Of a DNA stretch of 64,000 nucleotides, positions 19,598 to 29,000 are shown one piece after another. The DNA comes from Chryseobacterium indologenes. GTDB lineage: Bacteria > Bacteroidota > Bacteroidia > Flavobacteriales > Weeksellaceae. Positions within the stretch are counted from its first letter, which is position 1. Each line of letters opens with the position of its first letter. A program made the position numbers and the translations under genes. The notes under the pieces were generated by a model that did no database searches, was not told the DNA's origin, and saw only the letters and a list, made by a program, of their open reading frames with translations. Location of the stretch: positions 248,001 to 312,000 of the forward strand of contig NZ_CP018786.1 of NCBI RefSeq assembly GCF_002025665.1. The letters are read 5' to 3'.

Positions 19598-22531
19598 ATG
19601 ATTAGTAAAAATTTATTTAATTCTAAAACTTGGATACCTCCCGTTGCTGCTTTTTTTCTGGGAATTATCAGTGTAAATGCACAGAATTCCAAGCCGAAAA
19701 AAGATAGCCTTCATGAAAAAGAGATTGATGAAGTAGTAGTGGTAGCTTACGGAAAAGCGAAAAGAAACAGCTATACCGGTTCCGTAGCTACAATTTCCAG
19801 TGATAAAATCAATAACAGACCTGTAACGAATATTACGAAAGCATTAGAAGGACAGGTTGCAGGGATTCAGACTACCAGTGCATCAGGCCAGCCAGGTGCT
19901 GTTTCTACTATCAGAATCAGAGGAATTGGCTCAATCAGTGCTTCCAGTGATCCTTTATACGTTGTAGACGGAATTCCTTTCGATGGAAACCTGAACTCTA
20001 TCAGCCCAAGCGATATTGAATCAATCAGTGTTTTGAAAGATGCTACAGCAAGTGCTTTGTATGGTTCAAGGGGAGCAAACGGAATTATTATCATTACTAC
20101 AAAATCAGGTAAAAAAGGAGAGGCCAGAGTTAATTTTAATATCAGTCAGGGATTCTCCGGAAGAGCCGTAAAAGACTATGAACAGGTAAATACAGATCAG
20201 TATTTTCAACTGTACTGGGAAGCATTGAGAAATGGATATCAATCCGGAAAAGTTTCTTCTCAGCAGGCAGCTCAGATGGCAACAGACAACCTTGTTTCTT
20301 CACTGGGGATTAATCCATATGGGACAGCTTATCCAAAACCGGTAGGTACAGATGGAAAACTATTACCTGGCGCATCACCACTTTGGAATGATGACTGGAG
20401 AGATATCTTGCAGAGAGTGGCTTCAAGAAATCAGGTGGATCTTGATATCAGCGGAGGAAGTGAGAAAAGTAATTATTTCTTCTCTCTGGGGTATCTGGAT
20501 GATAAAGGAATGGCAATTGAATCGGGATATAAAAGATATAATACCCGATTAAAGATCAATTCTGAAGTTAAAAAATGGCTGAATGTTGGGGTGAACTTAA
20601 GTTATACAAACAGTATTCAGCAGGCACCTACTTCTTCAGATTCCAAAGCCAGTAACATCATCAATGCGGCAAGATTTATTCCTTCATTCTATCCTTATTA
20701 TGAAAGAAATGCTGACGGAACTTATATTTTGGATGCTGATGGAAACCCGATTTATGATTTTGGAAAATACAGACCTACGAATGCGCTTCAAAATCAGAAT
20801 GCTGCTGCAACCTTACCATTAGACAAAAACGAGAATAAAGAAGATAACTTTTCAGGGAAAGGATTCATGGAATTCACTTTCTTACCGGAACTGAAATTCA
20901 AGACGAGTTTCTCTGTTGATTTGGTGAATTATAACGGACATTATTATTCAAATCCATTATTGGGGCAAGGTGCTGAAATTGGAGGTTCAGTAACGAAAAC
21001 CAATACCAGAACATTATCTTATACCACCAGTAATATTCTGACGTATGATAAAAGGTTTGGAAAACATCATGTCAATGCATTGGCAGGACACGAATTCTAT
21101 AAATATGATTATCAGACAATCTCCGGAACAAGAAGTCAGTTCTCGCTGCCTTATTATTATGAGCCGGATGCCGCTTCTTTACTGGGAAGTTTCAGCGGAA
21201 ACAGTAATAAATTGAGTTTATTGAGTTTCCTTGGAAAAGTAGAGTATGATTACAACAATACCTATTTCTTATCTGCATCAGGAAGGGCAGACAGCTCTTC
21301 AAGATTTGCAAAAGATAACAGATGGGGAAGATTCTGGTCAGTAGGAGGTTCATGGAAGATTTCCAATGAAGAATTTATTAAAAGTTTAAACGTATTCAAC
21401 CAATTGACATTGCGTGCAAGCTACGGAGGACAAGGAAATGATAAACTGCTTAGACCAAACGGACAGCCGCTTTATTATGCTTATCAGGAGTTGTACAGAT
21501 TTATCAGTCTTGGAGGAGAACCGGGAACAACACTGGAAAAAACGTCTACCAATAATGTAAAGTGGGAAACCAACCTTAATTTAAATGTAGGATTGGAATT
21601 CGCAATTCTGAATAACAGAATTAAAGGAAATATCGAATATTTTAAAAGAAAAAGTCAGGACCTTTTGTTTAATATGCCTGTAGCACCATCATTGGGAATC
21701 AGTGATTATCCGGCGAATATCGGAACCATTCAGAATACAGGATTTGAATTTTCATTATTCACAACACCCATTAAGAATGATAATTTCCAATGGAATGTAG
21801 ATGTGAATCTGAGTACTTTAAACAATAAGGTAACGAAACTACCCGGAGGTTCTCTTGTAGTAGGAACTAAGCTGTTGACAGTAGGAGGTTCGGTATACGA
21901 CTTCTTTATTCCGGAGTGGGCTGGAGTTGATCCAAGCAATGGAAAGCCTTTGTGGAAAACAGTTACTACCGATGCCAGCGGAAATTCAGTAGAAGGAACG
22001 ACTTCGGAATATTCAAAAGCCACAAAGCTGTTACAAGGTTCAGCTTTGCCTAAACTGACAGGAGGAATCAGTACCAGTATCACCTATAAGAATTTTGATT
22101 TTTCAGGATTACTGACATTCAAAATCGGAGGAAAAATTTTAGATACCGATTATACTTCCATCATGCATAACGGAAGTGCCGGAGGACGTGCGTGGAGCGC
22201 TGAAATGTTAAACAGATGGACCCCGGAAAATCCTTATACAGATGTTCCCGGATTGAGTACAACAACGAATAACTGGACATCAACCTCTTCAAGATTTCTT
22301 TACTCCGGAACCTATGCAAGACTTAAAAATGTAAGCTTAGGATATACTCTTCCTGAGGATTATTTTGAGAAAATAGGACTTAAGAAATTCAGAATTTATA
22401 TCCAGGCAGAAAATCTTCTGACCTTCTATAAACATAAAGGAATGGATCCTGAGCAGGCCTTGGACGGAACAACGTATTACAGATATCCTGCCATGAGAAC
22501 TATCACTTTTGGGCTTCAGGCAACTCTTTAA
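19598..22531 (+). CDS. SusC/RagA family TonB-dependent transporter under SAM riboswitch control
   Basis: A 977-residue outer-membrane receptor. The ATG at 19598 is preferred to an in-frame TTG six bases upstream. The signal peptide ends at about VNAQ (residue 28). A TonB-box-like EIDEVVVVAYG follows, then a plug with ALEGQVAGIQ, IRIRGIGSI and YVVDGIPF. A long barrel ends in FGLQATL. It has no CarboxypepD-like extension. The riboswitch in the leader ties expression to cellular S-adenosylmethionine. The likely cargo is therefore methionine, a methionine-containing peptide or another sulfur compound; this is inference from the regulation, not from the protein. susD follows 18 bases later. Confidence 0.94.
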   Translation: MISKNLFNSKTWIPPVAAFFLGIISVNAQNSKPKKDSLHEKEIDEVVVVAYGKAKRNSYTGSVATISSDKINNRPVTNITKALEGQVAGIQTTSASGQPGAVSTIRIRGIGSISASSDPLYVVDGIPFDGNLNSISPSDIESISVLKDATASALYGSRGANGIIIITTKSGKKGEARVNFNISQGFSGRAVKDYEQVNTDQYFQLYWEALRNGYQSGKVSSQQAAQMATDNLVSSLGINPYGTAYPKPVGTDGKLLPGASPLWNDDWRDILQRVASRNQVDLDISGGSEKSNYFFSLGYLDDKGMAIESGYKRYNTRLKINSEVKKWLNVGVNLSYTNSIQQAPTSSDSKASNIINAARFIPSFYPYYERNADGTYILDADGNPIYDFGKYRPTNALQNQNAAATLPLDKNENKEDNFSGKGFMEFTFLPELKFKTSFSVDLVNYNGHYYSNPLLGQGAEIGGSVTKTNTRTLSYTTSNILTYDKRFGKHHVNALAGHEFYKYDYQTISGTRSQFSLPYYYEPDAASLLGSFSGNSNKLSLLSFLGKVEYDYNNTYFLSASGRADSSSRFAKDNRWGRFWSVGGSWKISNEEFIKSLNVFNQLTLRASYGGQGNDKLLRPNGQPLYYAYQELYRFISLGGEPGTTLEKTSTNNVKWETNLNLNVGLEFAILNNRIKGNIEYFKRKSQDLLFNMPVAPSLGISDYPANIGTIQNTGFEFSLFTTPIKNDNFQWNVDVNLSTLNNKVTKLPGGSLVVGTKLLTVGGSVYDFFIPEWAGVDPSNGKPLWKTVTTDASGNSVEGTTSEYSKATKLLQGSALPKLTGGISTSITYKNFDFSGLLTFKIGGKILDTDYTSIMHNGSAGGRAWSAEMLNRWTPENPYTDVPGLSTTTNNWTSTSSRFLYSGTYARLKNVSLGYTLPEDYFEKIGLKKFRIYIQAENLLTFYKHKGMDPEQALDGTTYYRYPAMRTITFGLQATL

Positions 22532-22549
22532 CCTTTTAAAATTGAAACA

Positions 22550-24043
22550 ATGAAAAAATTAAAATACATATCGTTTGCACTTATCGGATTTTTGTCGCTG
22601 ACAAGCTGTGAAAGTGAACTGGATACTGCTCCGACTGATCAGGCTAGCAGCGTAGAAGTTTTCAAAACAGCTGAAAGTGCAGAAACTGTAGTAAACGGTA
22701 CGTGGGCAAAATTTAATAATGACGGAACAACATATGCCAATATCGGGTATTCCACAGTTTTAAGAGCCAGTGATGCGATGGGAAGTGATGTGGCTGTATT
22801 GACTAATAAATATGGTTTTGCTTCTACCTATGCATTTACTGAAATGGTAAACAGTACAGCAAGCAGACCTTTATTTATTTGGACGATGTTGTATTCCACC
22901 ATCAATAATATGAATAATGTGATTACAAGAATTGATGGAACGGAAGGCAGTCAGGAGAAAAAGAATCAGGTGAAAGGTCAGGCTAAAGCATTGCGTGCTT
23001 TCTGTTATCTGAATCTGGCAAGCTTTTATCAGTTCAGCTATCTGAAAGATAAGTCGGCTTTGACGGCACCTATTTATACTGAACCTTCCACAACAACTAC
23101 AGTAGGGAAGAAGAGAGCAAGTCTTGAAGAGATTTATACTTTGATTAAAAGTGATCTTACTGATGCAGATAACCTGTTAAAAACTTATACGAGAAATAAC
23201 AAAGATAAAATCAACCGTGCCGTAGTGAATGGGCTTTTGGCCAGAACTTACCTGAATACAGGTGAATGGAGTAAAGCTTTAGCATCTGCGAAGATTGCAA
23301 GAGAAGGGTTCCCTCTGATGGCTCCTGAAAAATATAAAGATGGCTTTAATGATATCAACAATGCAGAATGGATTTGGGGTCATGGGCAAACGCAGGAACA
23401 GTCTGATGCAAGTTATGCTTTCCATTATCTGGATGTATCTTCATCAGGAAGTTATTATTACAGCTTTATGGCGGATCCTTATTTTAAAGATCTTTTTGAT
23501 GGCAATGATATCAGATCCCAGTTATTTTCATGGGACGGACAAAAAGGAAGGGAAGGACTACTGAGGTATGCTAAGTTTAAATTTAAACCAACCCTTATTG
23601 CAGATATCGTTTATATGAGAGCTGCTGAAATGTATCTGATTGAAGCTGAAGCTGAAGCCAGAACTGGAAATGTCTCTCAGGCAGTAGCCGTTCTGAATCA
23701 GTTGAAATCTGCCAGAAATGCCAATATTTATAATGGTTCATTATCACAGAATGAGGTTGTAGCAGCAGTCCTGGTCGAAAGAAGAAAAGAATTATTTGGA
23801 GAGGGATTTTCCCTTTCAGATATTATCAGAACGCAGGGAGCTGTAGTAAGAAAACCGTTTGTAGATGCTGATGGCAAACCGATAAAAGTTCAGATTACTA
23901 CACCAGATGGTACGGTGAAAACAGTAGATGGTAGGGGGCATTCTGTTCTCGATTTCCCGGATAAATCTGCTTTCACAGCCAACAGTAATTATTATTTATT
24001 CAGTATTCCACAAAGAGAATCTGAAAACAACCCGAACTTATAA
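22550..24043 (+). CDS. SusD/RagB family outer-membrane lipoprotein, partner of the SAM-regulated SusC
   Basis: A 497-residue lipoprotein with the lipobox LTSC (Cys19). TPR-like helices follow, with KGQAKALRAFCYLNLA near residue 145, which is the conserved SusD region. The C-terminal signature is VERRKELFGEGFSLSDIIR. It should form the substrate-capturing lid over the preceding SusC. Shared transcription from the riboswitch leader is expected, because only 18 bases separate the two genes. Confidence 0.93.
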   Translation: MKKLKYISFALIGFLSLTSCESELDTAPTDQASSVEVFKTAESAETVVNGTWAKFNNDGTTYANIGYSTVLRASDAMGSDVAVLTNKYGFASTYAFTEMVNSTASRPLFIWTMLYSTINNMNNVITRIDGTEGSQEKKNQVKGQAKALRAFCYLNLASFYQFSYLKDKSALTAPIYTEPSTTTTVGKKRASLEEIYTLIKSDLTDADNLLKTYTRNNKDKINRAVVNGLLARTYLNTGEWSKALASAKIAREGFPLMAPEKYKDGFNDINNAEWIWGHGQTQEQSDASYAFHYLDVSSSGSYYYSFMADPYFKDLFDGNDIRSQLFSWDGQKGREGLLRYAKFKFKPTLIADIVYMRAAEMYLIEAEAEARTGNVSQAVAVLNQLKSARNANIYNGSLSQNEVVAAVLVERRKELFGEGFSLSDIIRTQGAVVRKPFVDADGKPIKVQITTPDGTVKTVDGRGHSVLDFPDKSAFTANSNYYLFSIPQRESENNPNL

Positions 24044-24076
24044 GAGGACATACTTATAATTAGATTTGATTTTTAG

Positions 24077-24101
24077 CCACTGCTTTTGCGGTGGTTTTTT
24101 T
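24077..24101 (+). terminator. Intrinsic terminator after the second susD
   Basis: CCACTGC and GCGGTGG form a 7-base-pair stem with a TTTT loop (one T-G pair), followed by seven Ts. Confidence 0.8.
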
Positions 24102-24111
24102 GTGAAATAAA

Positions 24112-24134
24112 AATCCCCCGAATGATCGGGGGAT
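24112..24134 (-). terminator. Terminator for the minus-strand toxin locus
   Basis: AATCCCCCGA and TCGGGGGATT form a strong stem. The minus strand continues into ATTTTTATTT, so it best serves leftward transcription from the RHS locus. It may also back up the susD terminator. Confidence 0.65.
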
Positions 24135-24449
24135 TGATTTTACTCATTGTTTTGTTAACATCTCTGAAACATTTTTACTTACTTCTGTACAAATTCATCT
24201 GGAAATTGTAACCTATACGTAGGTAAATAAATTCATATAGTTTTGCTTCAACCTGATTGTAATCTCCTTGTCTTTCCAATTGGTATTACATGGCAAGTTA
24301 TCCACGTTTTCATTTTTATTAAAAGTGATTACGGAGCTTGATAAAAGCTCATTATTATCAGTAAATAAAAAGTTGCGCAAATTTTTAGGCTGTAGCTTTA
24401 AATATATTTTTTTTTGTATACGTTTTTTTTGTGGAATTTGGAAATCACA
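24135..24449. other. Non-coding stretch between the susD unit and the toxin locus
   Basis: No supported gene. A 64-codon reading frame on the plus strand (24268-24462) lacks a convincing start context and runs into the convergent gene. No repeats or RNA structures stand out. Confidence 0.5.
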
Positions 24450-25058
24450 TTATTTCATATAAAGATGTTTATGTTTTCTGAAAAATTTATCCATATTTAT
24501 ATTGATTTTATTTGAATTTATCTTAGGAGTTATTATTTGAACATTTTTAGATTCTAACGAATCCTTGACATATTTAGGAATATATTCTGTAGAAAATACA
24601 GTTGATATAGTGAGAAAATATGATTTTGTAGAATCTAATTTATAGGCCATCTTATAGTTTCTGTTAACAATTGGTAGATTTACATCCATAGCCATATTAG
24701 GCATAATTAAAATATATTTTTTTCTATAATGAAGATAAACTACAGCATCATGAAAAGATATAGAATACTTTTTCATTGTTTTGTTTATTAAGTTTTTACT
24801 GTAATCAAATTGATAGTCTAAATAATCTTCTCCAGAAAACATACTCGTGATCTCTCCAATATTTTCTACCCCATTTTCATCTACTATTTTTAAAATGCTT
24901 TCAAAGTCTCCATTATAAAAAATTAATGTCTTTTTACTATTGTTTTTGATATTCACGTTTAAATATTGATTTTCAATGATTTTTGTAATTATTTGAAAAT
25001 CATAGCAGTCTGATTTTATAGTCCCTGCTAATAGAATAATTAAAATTATATTTTTCAT
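24450..25058 (-). CDS. Exported hypothetical protein behind the orphan RHS tip (possible immunity partner)
   Basis: A 202-residue protein, not recognised. A hydrophobic N terminus (MKNIILIILLAGTIKS) looks like a signal peptide, so a periplasmic or envelope location is likely. The remainder is rich in Ile, Lys, Asn and Tyr, with predicted beta strands and a basic tail ending HKHLYMK. It starts only three bases after the displaced RHS tip, the usual place of an immunity gene. A signal peptide would suit neutralising a toxin met in the envelope. This role is inferred from position only. Confidence 0.55.
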   Translation of the reverse strand: MKNIILIILLAGTIKSDCYDFQIITKIIENQYLNVNIKNNSKKTLIFYNGDFESILKIVDENGVENIGEITSMFSGEDYLDYQFDYSKNLINKTMKKYSISFHDAVVYLHYRKKYILIMPNMAMDVNLPIVNRNYKMAYKLDSTKSYFLTISTVFSTEYIPKYVKDSLESKNVQIITPKINSNKININMDKFFRKHKHLYMK

Positions 25059-25061
25059 CTT

Positions 25062-25685
25062 TTATGGTTTTAAAAATGAAGATAATGATTGAATATATAA
25101 TGAGGGATAGTACCTACTAAATGCCAGAGAGGATGTCATACTTAGACCAGACATAGCATCTGTCATACTATGTGCGTAAAATTCAGTAATTCTTATTGCT
25201 TCTTTTGCTCCATATCTTATTTTCCACGTTTCAAATATTCCTGTGATAAGATGCAATGAATGAACTCCTTCATGATACCACGTTGCTGCAAATCCTAATG
25301 CAGTTCTCGTTCTATGTGGAGAAATCAAAACACTTCCATCTTTCATAGATGTTATGCCATTGATATTTTCTCCATTACCACTATTACTGACTATTGTTTT
25401 GCCAATAAGCACATAATCTTCTCCTGTGCTTTCGTTAAATTGTTTTAAATTTCCTTCATTTGCAATAGCAAAGTTCTTAGCAGTAAGTTCATAAATTTCC
25501 GGGAAAATTTTTGCTAAATCATTTAAAAAGCCTTCTTTTACGGAAGCGTCTGCCACAGATTTGTCATTGTAATATTTATCAATTTTACTTCGTATTTTAT
25601 TAGTGGTTTCTGTTTTATGCGCTAGAAAATTAAAAGCAGTAACCATTAATCCCTGTCCTGCGCTTATCCAAAAGTTTCCTCCTAT
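25062..25685 (-). pseudogene. Displaced RHS C-terminal tip with HExxH motif (orphan toxin cassette)
   Basis: The first translated residues GGNFWISAGQG then LMVTAFNFLAHK match the intact RHS protein just before its own toxin tip (GGNFWMGAGQG then LMVTAFNYLAHK). Upstream the match breaks: a GSVLG remnant near 25702-25716 is in another frame and stop codons follow. An ATG at 25646 could still give a 194-residue protein. Counting from that ATG, it carries HEGVH (His125, Glu126, His129) and a later Glu155 in ITEFYAH, the layout of a zinc metallopeptidase. It looks like an alternative toxin tip left behind after exchange, possibly silent. Whether it is translated is unknown. Confidence 0.75.
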
Positions 25686-25750
25686 AAGTTCAGATCTACA
25701 CTACCTAGAACACTACCATAGAAAATAATTTCAATGATAATATTTGCAAA

Positions 25751-26065
25751 TTAATTAATATTATACTTTTTTTTTATATCATAAATATTCTCCCAAATTA
25801 GCAGCCTAATGTCATTTATATCTCTATTATTTATTGATGAAAAATTATGAGAAATTGCATCAAAATAATACGCTACCATATCCAAAAAAATATTTTCACC
25901 TGAAGCATTATCTAAAAATAAATCAATTTCTTTCAATATATTTTTATCTTCTACTAAAAATTGTGTAGGATCTTTAATGTTATATGTTGCTTTATTTATG
26001 TTTTCTTCACTTAACGCTAGTTCTAATGCAGGTATATAATAGTTGTAAAATTGTATCAATTCCAT
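25751..26065 (-). CDS. Probable immunity protein for the RHS toxin
   Basis: A 104-residue acidic, probably all-helical cytosolic protein with no signal peptide and no recognised family. It starts 25 bases after the stop of the large RHS gene on the same strand, the standard position of the cognate immunity gene in polymorphic toxin loci. Size and acidity fit such a role, since immunity proteins usually bind and block a basic toxin tip, and the RHS tip here is basic. The assignment rests on context. Confidence 0.65.
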   Translation of the reverse strand: MELIQFYNYYIPALELALSEENINKATYNIKDPTQFLVEDKNILKEIDLFLDNASGENIFLDMVAYYFDAISHNFSSINNRDINDIRLLIWENIYDIKKKYNIN

Positions 26066-26090
26066 TTTATTAATAGTATTTGTATTATAA

Positions 26091-29000
26091 TTACCATCTT
26101 CTTTTTAAGTCTGGACCTATTTCCCAAGGTCTATGATATCTTAAATTACTACCTTTTCCCCTATGATAGTGAAAGAGTTTTTTTCCATCTAATACCTTTG
26201 GTATTGTCATGCGACTTGTTGCTCTAGATTTCATAGTGTTACTTAGTTTATGAAAATCTAATCTAGGTTGTGCCCCATACCCAGGTCTGGTTCCTATGGA
26301 AAAGCCATTTATTTTTCCGCCTGAGCCTCTCAAAAACTTATAGCTAAAGCTACCGAGTGATTTTATTGTACTACCAGAGCCAGCAAATGTTGACATTAAA
26401 TCAAAACTCGGATCATATAAAGTTGGGCTTTGTAACTGATTATGTGCTCTATATCCATAGCCTTCATGGTTTCCATATGGACCATAAGTCTGTTTGACTT
26501 CTGTGCTTTCTAGTATAGCATGCACATCTTCTCCTCCAAGTTGAGTTTTTCGTAGAATGTAGTCTGTCTTATCACCGCCAACATTATTTATTTTCTTTCC
26601 ATTTTCGTCGTAACCATTGTCAGGGCTTTCTTCAATAGCTGTACTTTCCTTATGCGCAAGATAATTAAATGCTGTAACCATAAGTCCCTGCCCTGCACCC
26701 ATCCAGAAGTTTCCTCCTCCAAGCACAGAACCAACACCGCCACTTACAGCTCCGTTGAATAGAGCAAAACCGTCACTTCTAAGTATATTATTTTCACCTA
26801 CATTTTTTACGGCCAAATCTAACAAATCATTAGAAGCACTTGCAAAGGCTCCGCTTAAAGCTCCACTCCAGAAGTTTCCTCCCTGCATGTAGGAAAGCGT
26901 TCCCTGGGTTATAGCATGGGCTCCAGCTCTAGCAATAATCAGGCTTGTCTGGCTTAATGAATTTGCTATCTGCCCTCCCGCTCTAAAAAGTTCACCGACA
27001 CCAAATGTTAAATAAGAGGTCATAGCAGCAAGAGTTACTGATTGATATAGACTTCCTATGTTAACTGGCCTGTTCATAATATAATCACCGGTGATGGAAG
27101 TAACAATTGCGGCGGCAAATGCAACAAGCATAGCGGCAGGAAGTGCATACTCACCATTAGGGTCATTAAACATTAATGGATTATTCATTACATATCCATA
27201 TTTGTTATAACTCTGTGTATTGTAAGCATCCTGAATGTTTTCATCTGCATTTAAGAATCTCCTCAATAACGGATCATATAATCTTCCATTCATATGAATG
27301 ATTCCAACTTCCATAAAATGTTCATGAGAAGTATAACCTCTTTCGAGCAATAACCCTCCGGTATTTACAATTTCCTGTATTTTATTTACATCAGTTATTA
27401 TCTGCCCGCTGCCAATCTGAAGATGAGTTAGGTTACCCCAAGCATCAAAGTGCCTTTGTTCCAATTTGTTTCCGGCCTCATCACTAATGGCTAAGATACT
27501 GCCTAAATAATCCTTATGCAAGAATTTATAGGAAGCGAATGTTTCATTATAATTCTTAACATAAATAATAGAGCTTTCGTAAGGAGATCCACCAATATAA
27601 AGAATATGTTTTTCCTTACCTGTGATATTGTCTTTTGTTACCTCGAAACTTCCGTCTTCACTATAGAATTTAGTGAATTTTCCATTTCCGTCGGCATTAA
27701 AATTGCCTCCGTAAGTCACCCTTTGTCTCATTGCAGTCAGTCCATATTGGAAGGCTACATCACCCTTCATTCCATCAACGAATACAGGATCATTGTTTTC
27801 ATTATAAGCGATAGTTTGAATTAGGTCATTATTATAATTTTGTTCTCCTGCAGCATTTAAGGTCATTCCTGTTGGCTGGTAGATCTTAGTTGAATTTTCA
27901 AATTTGATTTTTCCTATCTGATTATTTTCTAAGATTCTTCCTTTTGCATCATAAGTATTCAGGATTGCATTTTGTGTTTTAGTTCCTGTTACAGGGTTGC
28001 TCCAATTGATCAGCCTGTTGTTGTTGTCATAGTCAAATGATTCCGGAATATAAAAATCTCCACCTGTACTTCTTGACTCCAGCTCATTTTTAATAGGATT
28101 AAAAGTGTATGAAAGTCTTAAAATATGTGGTTTAACTGCTGATCCATGATTTACCTGATTTAAAGTTCCATCAGGTTCATATGTTTGATTAATCTCAGCC
28201 GCTCCCAATTGAGCTTTGAGAACATGTCCTTTTGCATCTAAATTTTTAAGTTCCCATAAAACTTTCCCTGAGTTTTTATCCTTGATCTGATATAAATCTC
28301 CATTCCAGGCACTATAAACATTTTCTATCTGGACTTTAGTTAATACTCCTGCAGAGAATAGCTGCTTTTCATAAGACGTAACCCTTAGTTTATCATCATA
28401 AGTAATTCCTTTTTGAATAAAATATCTTTCATTACTGCTTTCAGAGGATGATAAGATTCTGCCTTGTGGATCGTAAGTAATAGTCGAACTATATGTTTTT
28501 CCATTGGATGTTCCTGATTTTGAAGTTAACCTTCCTTTGTCATCATATACAAACGATATTGTTTTATTGGTAGCTTGCCCACCATCTACTGTAGAGATCT
28601 CTTTTTGGGAGATTAATTGCCCCAGATTATCATAGATATACTCTTTTGTTCCTTTAGGGCTGGTAACCTTTTTAGGTTGTCCAAATCCATCATATTCGTA
28701 TTTGTAAATACCGTTGGATGGGTCATTAAACTCTGACTTTCTTCCCCAGGTATCATATTTTGTTGTAACAATATTTTCAGCATATTGAGCTTTGATCTGT
28801 TCACTTGCTGCATTGTAGGAGAAGACTATGGATCCACCTAGATCAGTTGTGGATGTGGTATTTCCCAAAGCATCCGTGGTTTTGTATGTAACCCTATTGT
28901 ATCCATTAAGTTCGGTGGAAGTAGTTATAGTTCCTGAAACAAATGTTTCCATCTGTTTTCCAGAAAAAGAAGAAACTCCACCCCAGTTATTGAGCGTTGC

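Noticed and set aside
24268..24462. 64-codon plus-strand frame between susD and the toxin locus
   Set aside because: It has no protein family, weak start context, and overlaps the end of a convergent gene.
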